From: Zeugodacus cucurbitae
Lineage: Eukaryota; Arthropoda; Insecta; Diptera; Tephritidae
Assembly (NCBI RefSeq): GCF_028554725.1
Contig: NC_071668.1
Coordinates: forward strand, 50,015,732 to 50,079,731
DNA: 64,000 bases
Direction of reading: 5' to 3'
Below the pieces are notes generated by a model that worked only from the letters and a program-made list of their open reading frames with translations, did not search any database and was not told where the DNA came from. Of this stretch, positions 35,361 to 46,915 are shown in pieces (position 1 is the stretch's first letter; each line of letters starts with the position of its first letter). A program made the translations under genes and the position numbers.

Positions 35361-36643
35361 CAGAGAACTTACAACATAGAGAAGGTGCAGGTTCGACAGC
35401 GAAATAAATTCAAGTCTGAAAACTTTCAACGGGGGAATTTACCACACTACCGGGGAATTCACCTTCTGAAAAGTTAACAGCGATTTCAGTTTTAGCAGCA
35501 GGGAATCTGTAAAACGAGAAATTGCTGGCATATGAAATAATCATGTGATATTTTTCAAATTCATTTAAATTTTTTATTATTTTTTATTTTATGTTAGTTT
35601 AAACTAATTTATAAATTGATATAATTACTAATTAAAATCATATTTTTACCAAATTATTAATAAAATTAATAAAAATAATGTTTATGATGGGCGTCGAACC
35701 TGATGCCCTTTTTCAACTAGGGAATTCGATGGCTAGGCAAAATAGGAAAATATGTGTGAATAAAATATGCGAGAATTTATCAATTGATGGTAAACAATTC
35801 TGAAAGTCATGTTTTATTAAATTTATGTATTATTCAATAATATTTTTATTTCATTTAATTTTCTATCTTTTTTTCATTTAATTTTTATTAGATATTTTTT
35901 ATTTATTTTAAGTTAATTTTTATTTATATCTGATTAAAAAGTTCGTCTTATTCTTTAATTATTTAAATAAATTATATAATAATCAATAATATCATTAAGA
36001 ACTCGAACAATCATTGATTTGCCGTCGGCAAATTTCATAATAATGTGAATGTTATACGTTCTCTGCATACGCGTGCAGAAATATATATATACATATATAC
36101 ATATAAATGTGAACATACAAATCTACATTCCTCACATTTGTTACAACAACATTTTCCTTCATAAGCGCAAGCGTCGCGCACATCTCCGCGCATACCTTGC
36201 CCAAAAGCGGTTTGTCTGGAATTCAAATTCAAACAATTTCTGATATTTCCTTCAAAAGAGAAAACTGGCAGTGGCCGAGAATCATATTCATATTTCTATT
36301 AGAACTAGCATCTTGTCCTATGGATTATGAAATATCAATTAAGCTGATTGACTATCGATGGCTATGATGGTGCTGGTGGTACGCACGCACCCGCTTTTTA
36401 GACGGTGCTCGGGTTCAAATCCTGGCCGAAGTCTTATTTTTCGCATATTTTTATATTTCTGCCACAATTGATGGCAAATATGAAAATTTATTCTTTTATG
36501 AATTTTTTTCAATTCTGTAAAATAATAACGAGTATAACAGCAATTGGTGAATTCCCTACTCGTCGGTTTTCAGCTCTGTACACGAGCCAATCGAGCATCA
36601 TACAAAAATCAAAATGCACCTTCTCTATGTTGTAAGTTCTCTG
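35361..36643. mobile_element. 1.28-kb element with 29-bp perfect TIRs, 6-bp repeat flanks
   Basis: CAGAGAACTTACAACATAGA begins the left end (35,361). Its 29-bp inverted copy closes at 36,643. GTGGAG directly precedes and follows the element (35,355-35,360 and 36,644-36,649). Further in, both sides share GGGGAATTCACC-like motifs, also inverted. The interior is extremely AT-rich, with a small GC-richer patch at 36,360-36,425. No transposase is present. CAGAG starts are common in hAT elements, but those make 8-bp duplications, so the class is open. Confidence 0.82.
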
Positions 36644-36719
36644 GTGGAGTAGGCGGACAGCAAAGACGCTTAGCCATTTGATTTACGGCCACATTATGGA
36701 GATCGGGATATATAATATA

Positions 36720-37115
36720 AAGTGATCCCCTCTTAAGTGCCCTCCTCCGTTTAATAGCCTTTCCCGGTTAAGTGACCATAATTTACGTCATCGTTGTTTT
36801 TTTCTTTAAATTTACATATAAAATTCTCTGCTTAAGAGCCTCTTCTAAAGTGCCTTTCCCGCTTAAATGCTTGTAATATTTAGGCCACAAATACAAAATT
36901 GTGTGCAATTTTCCTATTTTAAGTGCCTTTCCATATTTTTAACATTGAATGCACTGAGAATTGTCAAAAAAAACATATACATAGTTTTGCAATGTTTTTT
37001 TTCATATTTATTGTTATGAATAAGTATATTTGTTATTAATAAGAAATAAATGTGATTTTAATTTAAAATAATAATATTAGATCGAAGTATTTGAGAAAAA
37101 GTTCGGGGATTACTG
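36720..37115. mobile_element. Pogo/Tigger-like MITE, 396 bp
   Basis: TA flanks occur at 36,718-36,719 and 37,116-37,117. The right end, reverse-complemented, reads CAGTAATCCCC, and the left end is AAGTGATCCCC with two changes. Internal repeats of the TTAAGTGCC motif follow the left end. There is no coding capacity. Confidence 0.78.
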
Positions 37116-37117
37116 TA

Positions 37118-39120
37118 TGTTCAGTCAGCAGTGTTATTCCATCACTTAAGGTTCTAGTAAGCTCTCAAACTTTATCAAAGTTGAAATTGATGGCGCCAGT
37201 AATTTACTTTTCACCGGAGATTCGCAACAGATCTTCACGGATTAGAAGTCAGCATAACAGGTTTCCATAATGAGACCTCTAATAAAAGTAAAATTCTCGG
37301 TTCTCCAAAATACAAATCTAGCTTCGTGGATTCGTAAAGCAAAATTTTGGTATTTTATAACTTAAGATAATAAGACTTAAAGTCCTTTTTTGGACCACAA
37401 TTTAGTAGTTCCAATATACTTAACTTCTCCTAAATATAGTTTATAATTATTTTCTTTTGGTAATCTGGAAGAAAATGGCTGGTATACCAGAAGGTACATT
37501 CATTTCGCCAATTCTGCTCTTAGCCCGATTTTGGCAACCAGAAATTAGGCAATTTGAGACTGTCGACCCATTTTCGGCATTGTTACACTATCGATTATAT
37601 TTGATATGGTCGCAAGGAAAAGTGTTCTATTCGATTTATGAACTATTTGCCGACTTGCTCCAGCGTCTACTTGTTGATAGTATTTCCTTTCTTTTGTATT
37701 CACTAACACATGTAACGTCACCATCACCTCCGCCAGGATTTTCTCTGTTTGCTTATTTTGAGGAAAACCTATTTTGTTTATACAAAAACTTGGCAAAGAC
37801 CTACTAAAAATCCAATTATCTGCATACATATTCATAGAACTATAATATTCTTATATGTATAGATCAAAATGCTTGCACATCCGTGCAGTTGAGTGCCCAC
37901 AGGCACTAAGGATGCTGCATACAAATGCAAAATGTGAAGACACAGAACCTGAAATTCATTTTTGTGCGCAACACTAAAGTTTATCCGCAATATCAGTTCA
38001 CTATGCAACAAAGGCCCACTCCAGCATTACTTGCACTTTATACCTGTCAAATTGACGAAAAGGCGGACTTACACATATACCCAGATTTATATTTACATAG
38101 TTATTACCCTTTCAGTCGTTGTATTGTCAAGAATTTCCTTTGTTTGCATTGTTTATCATTTATGCACACGATATTTCAGTTGCTTACTTTCGCCTGTAAC
38201 AACTAATAAAAGATAATAAATAAAATAAATAAGGATGTTCCTTTGCCGTTTGGTGTTTGGCATTGAGAATATAAGTTACATTACGAATATAAGAGTTCCA
38301 CTTACAGAGCTGCAACCTCATAAAGAATTTTACAGTTCTACGGCTTCATAGAATTATTCTAGAGATTCATGCAGTCAGCGAAGTCTAATCTTATTGTCCA
38401 TTACAAAAATTATTTTCGTTACTGTGTTCGAAAATATCCCTTACCCCTAGAACTCGAAAAATACCGGATCACAATATAAACTTAAACTTCTTCAAGAGCT
38501 TACATTCCACCCGGCTACAATTAATATGATGCTGATTACTGCGATTTTTAAATGCTAAACAGTTTACTTTAACCTTCCTTTTTTAACTTATGTAACAGAG
38601 CTTTGCAAATTTAAATATTTGCAACACATATTTTAATATTCGCAGAATTCTTATTCTACTTTTGTGCACTTAACTCTAGTATACCGACTAAGGTATTTTG
38701 GAAATTTAACGTTGGAATTTCATGTTCAAAACATTTTGCACTTTCTGCCATTCTCGCAAACTCTGTTGCTTCTTTGCCTGCTTCACGTATTCACTGTGCT
38801 CTACTCGAAACTAGACTAGCCAAGGAGAGCATGGTTTATGAAAATTTCTACATAAAATACCATTCAATCACAACAAATGCAAATAAAACCAAGGTTATAT
38901 GTTCAAATGTACATACAAGTATGTATGAACTTTCTAGTTGTTGACTTTAGTATAGGGATATTTTTAAAAAGGCTTATATGGATATGTGGACACATTTAAC
39001 TATATATGTATGTATATATGAAATAGTTAAGCCCTTACCTCCAGGTCCAGGTTCTAGCTTAGCGAAATATGCCAAATATGACAACGTTGCCTTCGTATTG
39101 GAAAACTCGATTCTCGACTG
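37118..39120. other. Intergenic, no supported gene
   Basis: A 116-codon plus frame (37,457-37,807) and a 96-codon minus frame overlap each other. Neither shows a known domain, and the plus frame is rich in Leu/Phe/Tyr as chance AT-rich frames are. Left uncalled. Confidence 0.45.
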
Positions 39121-39124
39121 ATCT

Positions 39125-39580
39125 TCTTCTTCTTCTTGACTGGCATAGTCACCGCTTACGCGGTTATAGCCGAATCCATAACAGCGCGCCACGCATCTCT
39201 CCTTTTGCCCGTTTGGCGCCAATTGGTAATACCAAGTGAAGACAGGTCCTTCACCTGGTCCTTCCATCGGAGTGGAGATCTCCCTCTTCATCGGCTTACA
39301 CCAGCGGGTACTGCATCGAAAACTTTTAGAGCTGGAGCACTTTCGTCCATTCGAACAACATGACCTAGCCAGCGTAGCCGCTGTCTTTTTATTCGCAGGA
39401 CTATGTCTATGTCGTCGAATAACACATATAGCTCATGATTCCATCTTCTGCGGTATTCGCCGTTGCCAATGTTTAAGGGACCATAAATCTTCCGAAAAAC
39501 CTTTCTCTCGAAAACTCCTAGTGCCGTTTCATCGGATGTTGAAATCATCCACGCTTCTGCACCCTAAAGTAAGACGGGAA
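39125..39580 (-). mobile_element. RTE-clade LINE, 3' fragment
   Basis: The minus frame 39,548-39,288 reads STSDETALGVFERKVFRKIY, then RLRWLGHVVRMDESAP, the conserved C-terminal end of RTE ORF2. Downstream, near 39,165, are the last codons, followed by a GAA-type simple tail (39,123-39,137). Truncation at the 5' side (39,580) is typical of LINE insertion. Confidence 0.82.
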
Positions 39581-39962
39581 TGATGAGACAAAGACTCTAT
39601 TTGCTACATGCTCTCCCAGAAAAAATTATCATGTTAGTCTAAATTCAAGAACATATGTACATATGCTTACATTTCCTTAACCCTTATAGCCATTTTGCCG
39701 CTTTCGATTCTTCAATATAAACTTCGGTGTTAACCACTCGCACGGTTGTATTTATAGCCAAGAGAACCCCACTAATGAAACAGAGTTCATCGAAAGCTAC
39801 CTTCACACTGATTTTAAAACCATCATGTTAGATTGGATATAATCGCATTGTGACACACTCGTTTTAAGTAGCATACACTCAACTTGAGTAGGTGAGCTTA
39901 TCTAAGAGCGTTAAATGGAATGCCTTTTTAAAGTCTCCAATAGAAATGTAATTTGAGTAATT

Positions 39963-40022
39963 TTTTTGGTCCATCCACCATCACTCCATGATCACCTGTA
40001 GCGCGATAATCACCAAAAACCG
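39963..40022 (+). repeat. 60-bp direct repeat, left copy
   Basis: It begins TTTTTGGTCCATCCACC and ends ATCACCAAAAACCG. It is repeated at 40,284-40,343 with a few differences. The ends are themselves inverted (TTTTTGGT and ACCAAAAA). Confidence 0.8.
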
Positions 40023-40283
40023 ATCTTTTCACTTTGGCGCGCTCGTGAGGATTGGGTGCGTCCGGGTGGTGGCTCAAACGCTTTGGGCCACCTAGTAGGT
40101 TCCATTGGCGACCATTTGCGCCATTGGTAGCGAAACTAGCTTCACCAGTAGAGCGACAATCGCACGAGTACCATATGTCGATGGTCACCCAATAATGCAC
40201 CTTTGGTGGTCACTGGCGGACGGATCGGATGCACTAGGTGGATGGAATTCTATTTATACATGTTGGCGCTATCGAGCACGAAC

Positions 40284-40343
40284 TTTTTGGTCCATCCACC
40301 ATCACTCCACGATCATCGGTAGCGCGATAATCACCAAAAACCG
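40284..40343 (+). repeat. 60-bp direct repeat, right copy
   Basis: Second copy of the 39,963 repeat, offset 321 bp. Its right edge is exactly where RTE similarity begins (GTGCAGCAAAGAACGCCC). Confidence 0.8.
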
Positions 40344-40718
40344 TGCAGCAAAGAACGCCCGTCAACAAACACAAGGAAGGTTCGACGTCGAAAAGCTGCA
40401 AACGCAACAGACAGCCACGAAATACTCTACTCGACTTGCACTCCTGCTCTCTGAGAGCACTCATCAGCATCTCGGTATAAAGGAACTGTGGGACGGCATC
40501 TCAAACTCACTGCGTACCGCTGCAACCGAAACTATTGGCTTTCGGAAAAGTCAAAAAAACAGCAGGTACGATGAGGAATGCCGTCTCGCAGTGGAGAGAA
40601 AACAGACTGCCTATCTCGCAACGTTGCAAACGACCACAACACGTGCGGGTTGGGATAGTCACCGAGAGCTGAAGAGGGAAGCGAGACGCACTGCAGACAA
40701 AAAAAGAAAGATGCCGAA

Positions 40719-41594
40719 ATGCGTGAGTACGAAGAGCTTGAGAAGCTGGCAGACAGAGGGAATGCTCGAAAATTTTATGAAAAAATGAAGCGACTTAACG
40801 AAGATTTCAAGACCGAAGCATCCTCATGTAAAGCCCAAGGTGGTAATCTGGTAATCGATGTCCAGGGCATACTGGGATTATGGAGGGAACACTTCTCCGA
40901 CCTGCTGAATGGCGGTGAAAGTGCAACACCAGGAGTTGGCGAACCCGATTCCCCAATCAATGACGATGGAATAGATGTTCCATTATCCGACCATGAAGAA
41001 ATTCGAATAGTAATTACCCGCCTGAAGAACAGCAAAGCGGCAAGGGCCGATAGATTCCCTGCTAAGCTATTCAAATACGGCGGCGAAGAACTGATAAGGT
41101 GCATGCATCAGCTTCTTTGCAAATTATGGTCGGAAGAAAGCATGCCTGACGATTGGAATCTCAGTGTGCTCTGCCCAATCCATAAAAAGGGAGATTCCAC
41201 AAACTGTGGCAATTACCGTGGGATAAGCCTCCCAAATATCGAAAGACTTAAGCCCACCGTCAACAAATTGATTGGACCTTATCAGTGTGGCTTTAGACCT
41301 GGAAAGTCCACCATGGACCAGATATTCACCATGCGCCAAATCTTGGAGAAGACCCGTGAAAAGAGGATCGACACACACCACCTTTTTGTCGATTTTAAAG
41401 CTGCTTTCGAAAGCACGAAAAGGAGCTGCCTTTATGCCGCGATGTCTGAATTTGGTATCCCCGCAAAACTAATACGGCTGTGTAAATTGACGTTGAGCAA
41501 CACCAAAAGCTCCGTCATGATTGGGAAGGACCTCTCCGAGCCGTTCGATACCAAACGACGGATAAGGAGGCGAAGCGAATGGGTCTGGAGGTGA
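40719..41594 (+). pseudogene. RTE-clade reverse transcriptase fragment
   Basis: A non-LTR reverse transcriptase that would copy LINE RNA at its target site. Visible blocks are REYEELEKLADRGNARKFYE (linker), LCPIHKKGDSTNCGNYRGIS, LIGPYQCGFRPGKSTMDQIF and HHLFVDFKAAFESTKR (block A, catalytic Asp in VDFKAAF). After GKDLSEPFDTKR the frame jumps to a downstream segment (RRSEWVWR, which in the next frame reads GLEVNEDKTKYLQ). The GDSLS and YADD blocks are therefore deleted. Upstream the true frame continues in 40,341-40,720 (CAAKNARQQTQGRFDVEKL). Non-functional. Confidence 0.85.
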
Positions 41595-41799
41595 ATGAGG
41601 ACAAGACGAAATATCTCCAAGCAAACAGTCGGCGCACTCGCGCCTTGGCTGCCACGTCACTGTTGACAGTCATAACTTCGAAGTTGTAGATAATATCGTA
41701 TACCTGGGAACCAGTATTAACAACACCAACAATGTCAGCCTCGAAATCCAGAGCAGAATCACTTTTGCCAACAGGTGCTAATTTGGACTGAGTAGGCAA

Positions 41800-42285
41800 T
41801 TGAACAGTAAAGTCCTCTCTCGGCGAACCAAAATCAAATTCTACAAGTCGCTTATCATTCCCGTCCTGCTTTATGGTGCAGAAGCTTGGACGATGTCAAC
41901 ATCAGATGAGACGACACTAGGAGTTTTCGAGAGGAAAATTTTGCGCAAGATTTATGGTCCTCAGAACATTGGCGACGGCGAATACCGCAGACGATGAAAC
42001 GATGAGCTGTACGAGTTATACGACGACATTGACATAGTTCAGTGAATAAAAAGACAGCGGCTATGCTGGCTAGGTCATGTTGTCCGAATGGACGAAAACA
42101 CTCCAGCTCTGAAAGTGTTCGATGCAGTACCCGCCGGAGGAAGCCGAGGAAGGGGAAGGCCTCCACTCCGTTGGAGGGACCAGGTGGAGAGCGACCTGGT
42201 TACACTTGGAATCTCCAACTGGCGCCGAACTGCGAAGGAACGAGAGGAGTGGCGCGCTCTCATCGATTCGGCTATAACCGGCTAA
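41800..42285 (+). pseudogene. RTE ORF2 C-terminal region
   Basis: Reads LLYGAEAWTMSTSDETTLGV, then KIYGPQNIGDGEYRRR. It is broken by a TGA where homologues have Trp (RRRWN), then resumes at 42,060-42,285 with RLCWLGHVVRMDENTPALKV and RGRGRPPLRWRDQVESDL, ending DSAITG. This C-terminal module is typical of RTE and related LINEs; its role is poorly known. Confidence 0.82.
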
Positions 42286-43311
42286 ACGGTTGAACGTCAA
42301 TCACATACATACAATGTCTACATTTGGATAAACATCTTGAAGATTTTGAGAATGCAAAAAATTGTATATTCCTTGCGCGGAACTAATATATTTTGTGTTC
42401 ATTAGATAATCTTTGAGTTGACAGTGCAAATGAATACATTCATTCGCGAAAGTATCTTCTTAATCATCAGAATACTTAGTAACTAATTCATCTCCGCGAA
42501 TTTTTAATTCATTGGTATATATTTCATATAAATTGTCAAAAAAATTAAATTTTTCGTAAAGAATATGATAAGCACTTTTTCGTTCTGTCAATTGTACACT
42601 TAAAGCATCTAAAATTAGATAGTAAATGTTAGTTCGAAAATTTTTTTCTCCATATAAGCTGTTCTTTCATTTTCCCGTGACTCGTCAGCCTGAAGTCTTC
42701 GGGTTTTTTTACGACGGGTGCCATAGTGGTAATAATTTTTAACTCCATATAGTGCTTTGGCTTTTTTTCATAATCAGAAAATTACTTATCTCTCATATCT
42801 TGAAGAAATAATGCCAAAGATCTATATATTCTTATCACAGATGATAAATTAACTTGAGAATCTTGAAGCTTCTTACTCGCAACATTAAAGCGATCCAAAA
42901 TTGCATTTCAAACAATGACTAGAATTGCTGTTTCTAGATGTTGCAATTTTTGCTTCAGTCCCTTAGCTTCAGCTCGAGTAGTAGGTTTTTCATCTTTGTT
43001 TTCACCAATAAAATTTAGTGCAACAATTATTTCCAGGCCACTCTTTTGCATCATGTCGAGCCGACCAACGAGTTTGAGAAAGGCTTTTATGCCTTAAACT
43101 TGTAAGCTGTCTTAAAATTTCCCAACGATGTGTGGAAACTGTAAAAAATTATATAATTCTTGCAAAGTAGAAAAAAAGTCAACTGCTTCGGTAACAGATT
43201 CAGCTGCACAAGTTCCTACTAAATTTAAAGAGTGACCAGCACAAGGAACATATTCAGCTAATGGATTACTTGTTTTGATTCGTGCTTGCACTCCTGAATA
43301 TAAACCTGATA

Positions 43312-44010
43312 CAGTGTAATCCATTTATAATGGACTCGCTTAAGATGGAAACTCTGTTATTATGGACCTCTTTGTCAAGTCCCAGTTCAAACATATGTAA
43401 AAAACTCGGTTAAAATAGACTCGGTTATAATGGACTCCGGTTATAATAGACAATAAAATCGGATTTTGTCCATTATAACCGAAGCTTTCAAAATTAAATT
43501 TCAAAACAAAGTTGGCAATCAGTTGGCAATAAGCTAAATTTTGTACTTTCCGGAATTCGATCAAGAGACACAATCAGTCTCTGCAGCAGAAAATGTTAAT
43601 TTTTTCTTGGAAATAAGTCAAAAAAAGGCAAACAACTTCTGCGGTGGTCTGAAAGTCTGAAGTTCGTTGCCTTTTCATTGAGAGTTGTTAATTTTAAGAA
43701 AAAAACCTAAAAAAACAGACTGTTTCGAATATATGGATTAATCGGGAAAAACTCGAAAGCAAACTACAAAAAGATTTTGTCAATAAGGCATTCACCCAAA
43801 AGAAAATCACTGACTTTTTTCAAAAGACTTAATTAAACTTATTATTTTCTTAATTTTGTATTTTTATTCATAAACTTTATTGCTTTAATAAAAAAACACA
43901 TTGAATTTACTTTTTGAGTTAAAAATTTTATATTCTGATTAGATGGACACTCGGTTATAATGGACAATTTGACATGGTCCCGTGGAGTCCATTATAACCG
44001 GATTACACTG
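43312..44010 (+). mobile_element. Pogo-like element, 699 bp, inserted in the hAT gene
   Basis: The left end starts CAGTGTAATCCATTTATAAT and the reverse complement of the right end starts CAGTGTAATCCGGTTATAAT. Both sides carry TA (43,310-43,311 and 44,011-44,012). Removing it restores the hAT block from YDNASN to SGVQAR. Inside, the ends' motif GGTTATAATGGAC is repeated several times. A short plus-strand frame at 43,788-43,832 resembles the C terminus of pogo transposases. Most of the gene is deleted. Confidence 0.9.
43788..43832 (+). pseudogene. Pogo-type transposase C-terminal tail with PIP box
   Basis: The last codons read AFTQKKITDFFQKT and then TAA. QKKITDFF fits the PCNA-interacting consensus Q-x-x-I/L/M-x-x-F/Y-F/Y. 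The Drosophila pogo transposase is known to bind PCNA through such a motif. Upstream codons (about 43,735-43,787) look related but are frameshifted. Short, so support comes mainly from its position inside a pogo-like element just before the 3' end. Confidence 0.65.
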
Positions 44011-44939
44011 TATGTTGCTTGCATTATCGTAAGATTGACCACGACAATTCATTATATTTAAACCTTTATCCTCAAGAGATTTTAACAAAGCATCTTCAAT
44101 ACCTTTAGCCTTATGGCCAGTATTTGGAATTAATTCCAGAAATCTTTCAACAATTTTAACATTGTTACGTACATATCTAATAATTTTCGTGAGTTGATCA
44201 ACATGAGCAATATCTGGCGTGGAATCCACAATTACACCAAAATACCTAGCAGATTGCACTTCTTTAGAAATATGTTGCAATACTTTATTTTGAATCGTTA
44301 CATTATATCAGATTTAAAATTTTGACATTCTGAAAAATTTTCAGCCTCCCAAATTGTGCCGTCAGTGACCAATCAGTGACCAAATACAAATAAATATAAT
44401 TTTTAACATCCGTTACATACATATCGTTGTTTAGATAGCACTGTAAACGTCTGCTAACAGGTTGAAAGCTTAGTTTCAATAACATTTAGCGGAAATTCAT
44501 ACACAGTTTGGAAGCTTTGGTATGTCAAAGCTTCATGTGCTTCGAAAAGAATGTATAAACTTACAACATTCACAATAACATATGCTGTATAACAGTATAA
44601 CGAAAAATTTTGCGGTTTTATCGGATAACTGAAGTCGCAACAATCTCTAGTAATTTCTTTGAGTAGATTCTTAAATATTTAAAAACGTGTCAACCATGGC
44701 AGAAATTAAAATTACCTCTATACAATTGGTGGCGCAAATTCTTTGCTTTATGCTGCAACGCAATTCCGCTTATGGGGATGTGGCAATTCCGTTGCCGTTT
44801 TTTCTTCCATTTCAGGAAACTTTTCACTCTTGAATGATTTTTTTTTGTAGCTGCAGCTCATCTTGTTTCTTATTTTTAATATAGTCTAGCAAACCAGCAT
44901 TTCACTTCTAAAAATAGGTCCGTACAAAGGAGCTATGTA

Positions 44940-45150
44940 AACGTGTCTGTCCGTAATCTGAAATTTATTCGAATCCTGTATGATAAACTTAGAAGTAATG
45001 ATATGGTCAGAAACTCATCTAATAAATAATATACCGGTATATAGACCCTATTTTAGGAATCACCTTGATGAAAAGGCACTTTATGGAACACCAGTGTTGG
45101 TTAGAAATCGATTAAACCACCATATACCTCATACAAATAATTATATGTGC
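44940..45150 (+). pseudogene. Jockey-like LINE endonuclease scrap (unit 1)
   Basis: The plus frame reads LEVMIWSETHLINNIPVYR, then GTPVLVRNRLNHHIP. This matches the start of jockey-type endonuclease domains, where SETHL carries a catalytic Glu and the block ending KHH follows. Only about 60 codons remain. The copy in unit 2 is at 52,093-52,303. Confidence 0.6.
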
Positions 45151-45479
45151 ATATACTTTTTTCAAAAAAACTAAAACATTAGAAAATTGCAAAATGTTTC
45201 TGAGTAAGCAGGTTTGTTATTACTATTATAACCGAAAAAACGATATGAAAAATTATAAAACAAAAAAAAAAATTAAAAGTATAAAACATAATTTAAGTTT
45301 AGGCTTATAGTAAATATTTATAAGTGTACTTTACTACTCTTACCACTAAACCTTTTACATTTGAGTTTAACTGACAGAAATGTTTATTTTAATAGTCAGT
45401 AGTATTGTCCTTATATTTTAAAATTAAATTATGCCGCTTAATCAGAGAATTAACTAATGACTGTAGAATAGTTATGTAA

Positions 45480-46110
45480 ATATTTGCAAATTCTTGCTCT
45501 ATGGCTAACTTAAGGTGACGTACTGTCTCAAACTGCTTTCCGTTTTGGAAAACAGTAGCAGAGATGACCCCCAGAGATCCTCAATAGGATTTAGGTTCGA
45601 ACTCAAAGCTGCACATTGTAATACGGGAATTTTCCGGTCGTTAAATATGTTCTTCGTGTGCATTGAAGTGTTATCCTGCTGATATATCCAGTTATATGTC
45701 ATAAATATTTCCTGCAAATTTTGTTAACTCGCTGTCCATAAATATTAGCATTCATTTGAGTCTATCTAAAATATGTAGACGTCTTTCCACTGCACCAAAA
45801 TTCAGCCCATGAAATCAAGGTACCGCTTCCAAAACATCGCTTGTAGCAGGACCGTCGTTCCTGGTGCGAATCTCTCCAATATTTCTTTCAATGATCTGGG
45901 ACGACCAAATTTAATTTTTTTCGTCCCTAAAGACTCTATTCCATCACTCAGCGGCCCAGAATTGGCATTTATTTGCAAACCTAAAATGTGCTTTATTGTG
46001 CCTTTCTTTAGCGTTGGTTTAGGTACCGTGGAGGTGTGATATACATTTTCGATATTGCTTGGGTTTAGACGTATTTGGAACCGCTTTTATGTATTTCTAT
46101 AATTATTCCT
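45480..46110 (-). pseudogene. Tc1-like (DD34E-type) transposase relic (unit 1)
   Basis: The minus frame has WIYQQDNTSMHTKNIFNDRK (second catalytic Asp) and NLNPIEDLWG, the classic Tc1 third-residue Glu motif. The spacing is a few residues short of 34, so a small deletion has occurred. Upstream pieces of the same protein (about 45,780-46,030) are in other frames and end near LERFAPGTTVLLQ. Repeated in unit 2 at 52,633-53,263. Confidence 0.72.
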
Positions 46111-46849
46111 TGTCCCTTGGCAGACTAACTATTACCAAGAGGCATTTAGTTTTACAAACAAATTTACAAACGCAAAAAGATTTTGCCGCTACACTATCAG
46201 CAAGAAAGATCAGCTAAACTGATTTTGCACTTAAAAATATTTACTATGCAATACCCAATTCACAAGTATATTCTTAATGTAACGGTACAACGAACGAGAA
46301 AAGTATCAACCTTTTATTCTACATTTACCGAAATATAAAAAATTACATTGAACAAGAAATATAAACAATAACAAAAATGCACATATAAATATTTGTAAGA
46401 GGTATTAGAACCTCATGTCGCAGTTACAAACGACAACATATCTAACTAAATCACGGTGGGGACTTTAACTTGGCGGCTATATACTGTCCACATTGTTTAA
46501 AATTACAAACTTCTTTATAAAAGGTGATCTAGAGGCAAATGACACATAAATCGCTTCTTTTCCACTCAACTTCAGCTGAATTCTGCTGTACGTAAATTAA
46601 GAAAAGAACTAAATAACTTTTCCCACCCGAAAATAATATACATACATAATACTAAAGCACAATTTCGGATTTCGTGCAAAACATGGCACTATAGAGCAAG
46701 TATGTAAATAGAATAAACTTCCGGTGAAATTGAATATAATGTCAAACTGTGAGTTTTCGTGGAAATAGGATACTCAAGCTATATCTTCTTCTATCGTCCA
46801 AATACCCAATATAATAATGAAATCGGTTTACACTTATAAATAATAATAG

Positions 46850-46915
46850 CTGAAAATGTTTCCATACCTTTTAGCATTGCAACCGGACTTAGCCTTTCCT
46901 TATTAGTCGAAGAAT
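46850..46915 (-). mobile_element. IR-R 5'-end scrap (unit 1)
   Basis: GCAACCGGACTTAGCCTTTC is antisense to the AAGGCTAAGTTCGGGTGC end of the IR-R family. It is isolated and short. The unit 2 copy is at about 54,003-54,068. Confidence 0.5.

Larger units (their letters stand above)
40342..42297 (+). mobile_element. RTE-clade LINE, 5'-truncated, YADD block deleted
   Basis: Colinear with RTE ORF2 from the end of the endonuclease domain to the stop near 42,285, followed by a CATACA-type tail. It keeps an 81-bp segment (about 40,398-40,478) that the two 48-57 kb copies lack. Frameshifts occur near 40,720 and between 41,600 and 42,060, and a deletion at about 41,560 removes the catalytic polymerase core. 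The hAT relic begins immediately to the right. Confidence 0.85.
42330..44485 (-). pseudogene. hAT-like (DUF4371/ZMYM1-type) transposase relic, interrupted
   Basis: The minus frames, pieced in order, give YFGVIVDSTPDIAHVDQLTK (RNase-H block with Asp, about 44,230), CRGQSYDNASN (about 44,030), then after the pogo-like insertion SGLYSGVQARIKTSNPLAEY and VPCAGHSLNLVG (C...H block, about 43,240), then THRWEILRQL and LSQTRWSARHDA (about 43,060). A degenerate downstream part follows to about 42,330 (NELKIRGDELVTKYSDD). This order is that of hAT-derived proteins annotated as zinc finger MYM-type protein 1-like. Several frameshifts and stops make it a relic. The C-terminal dimerisation part is not recognisable. 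Its right side reaches the start of the tandem duplication. Confidence 0.82.

Noticed and set aside
37457..37835. 116-codon plus frame and 96-codon antisense frame
   Set aside because: No domain and no splice context; they mask each other.
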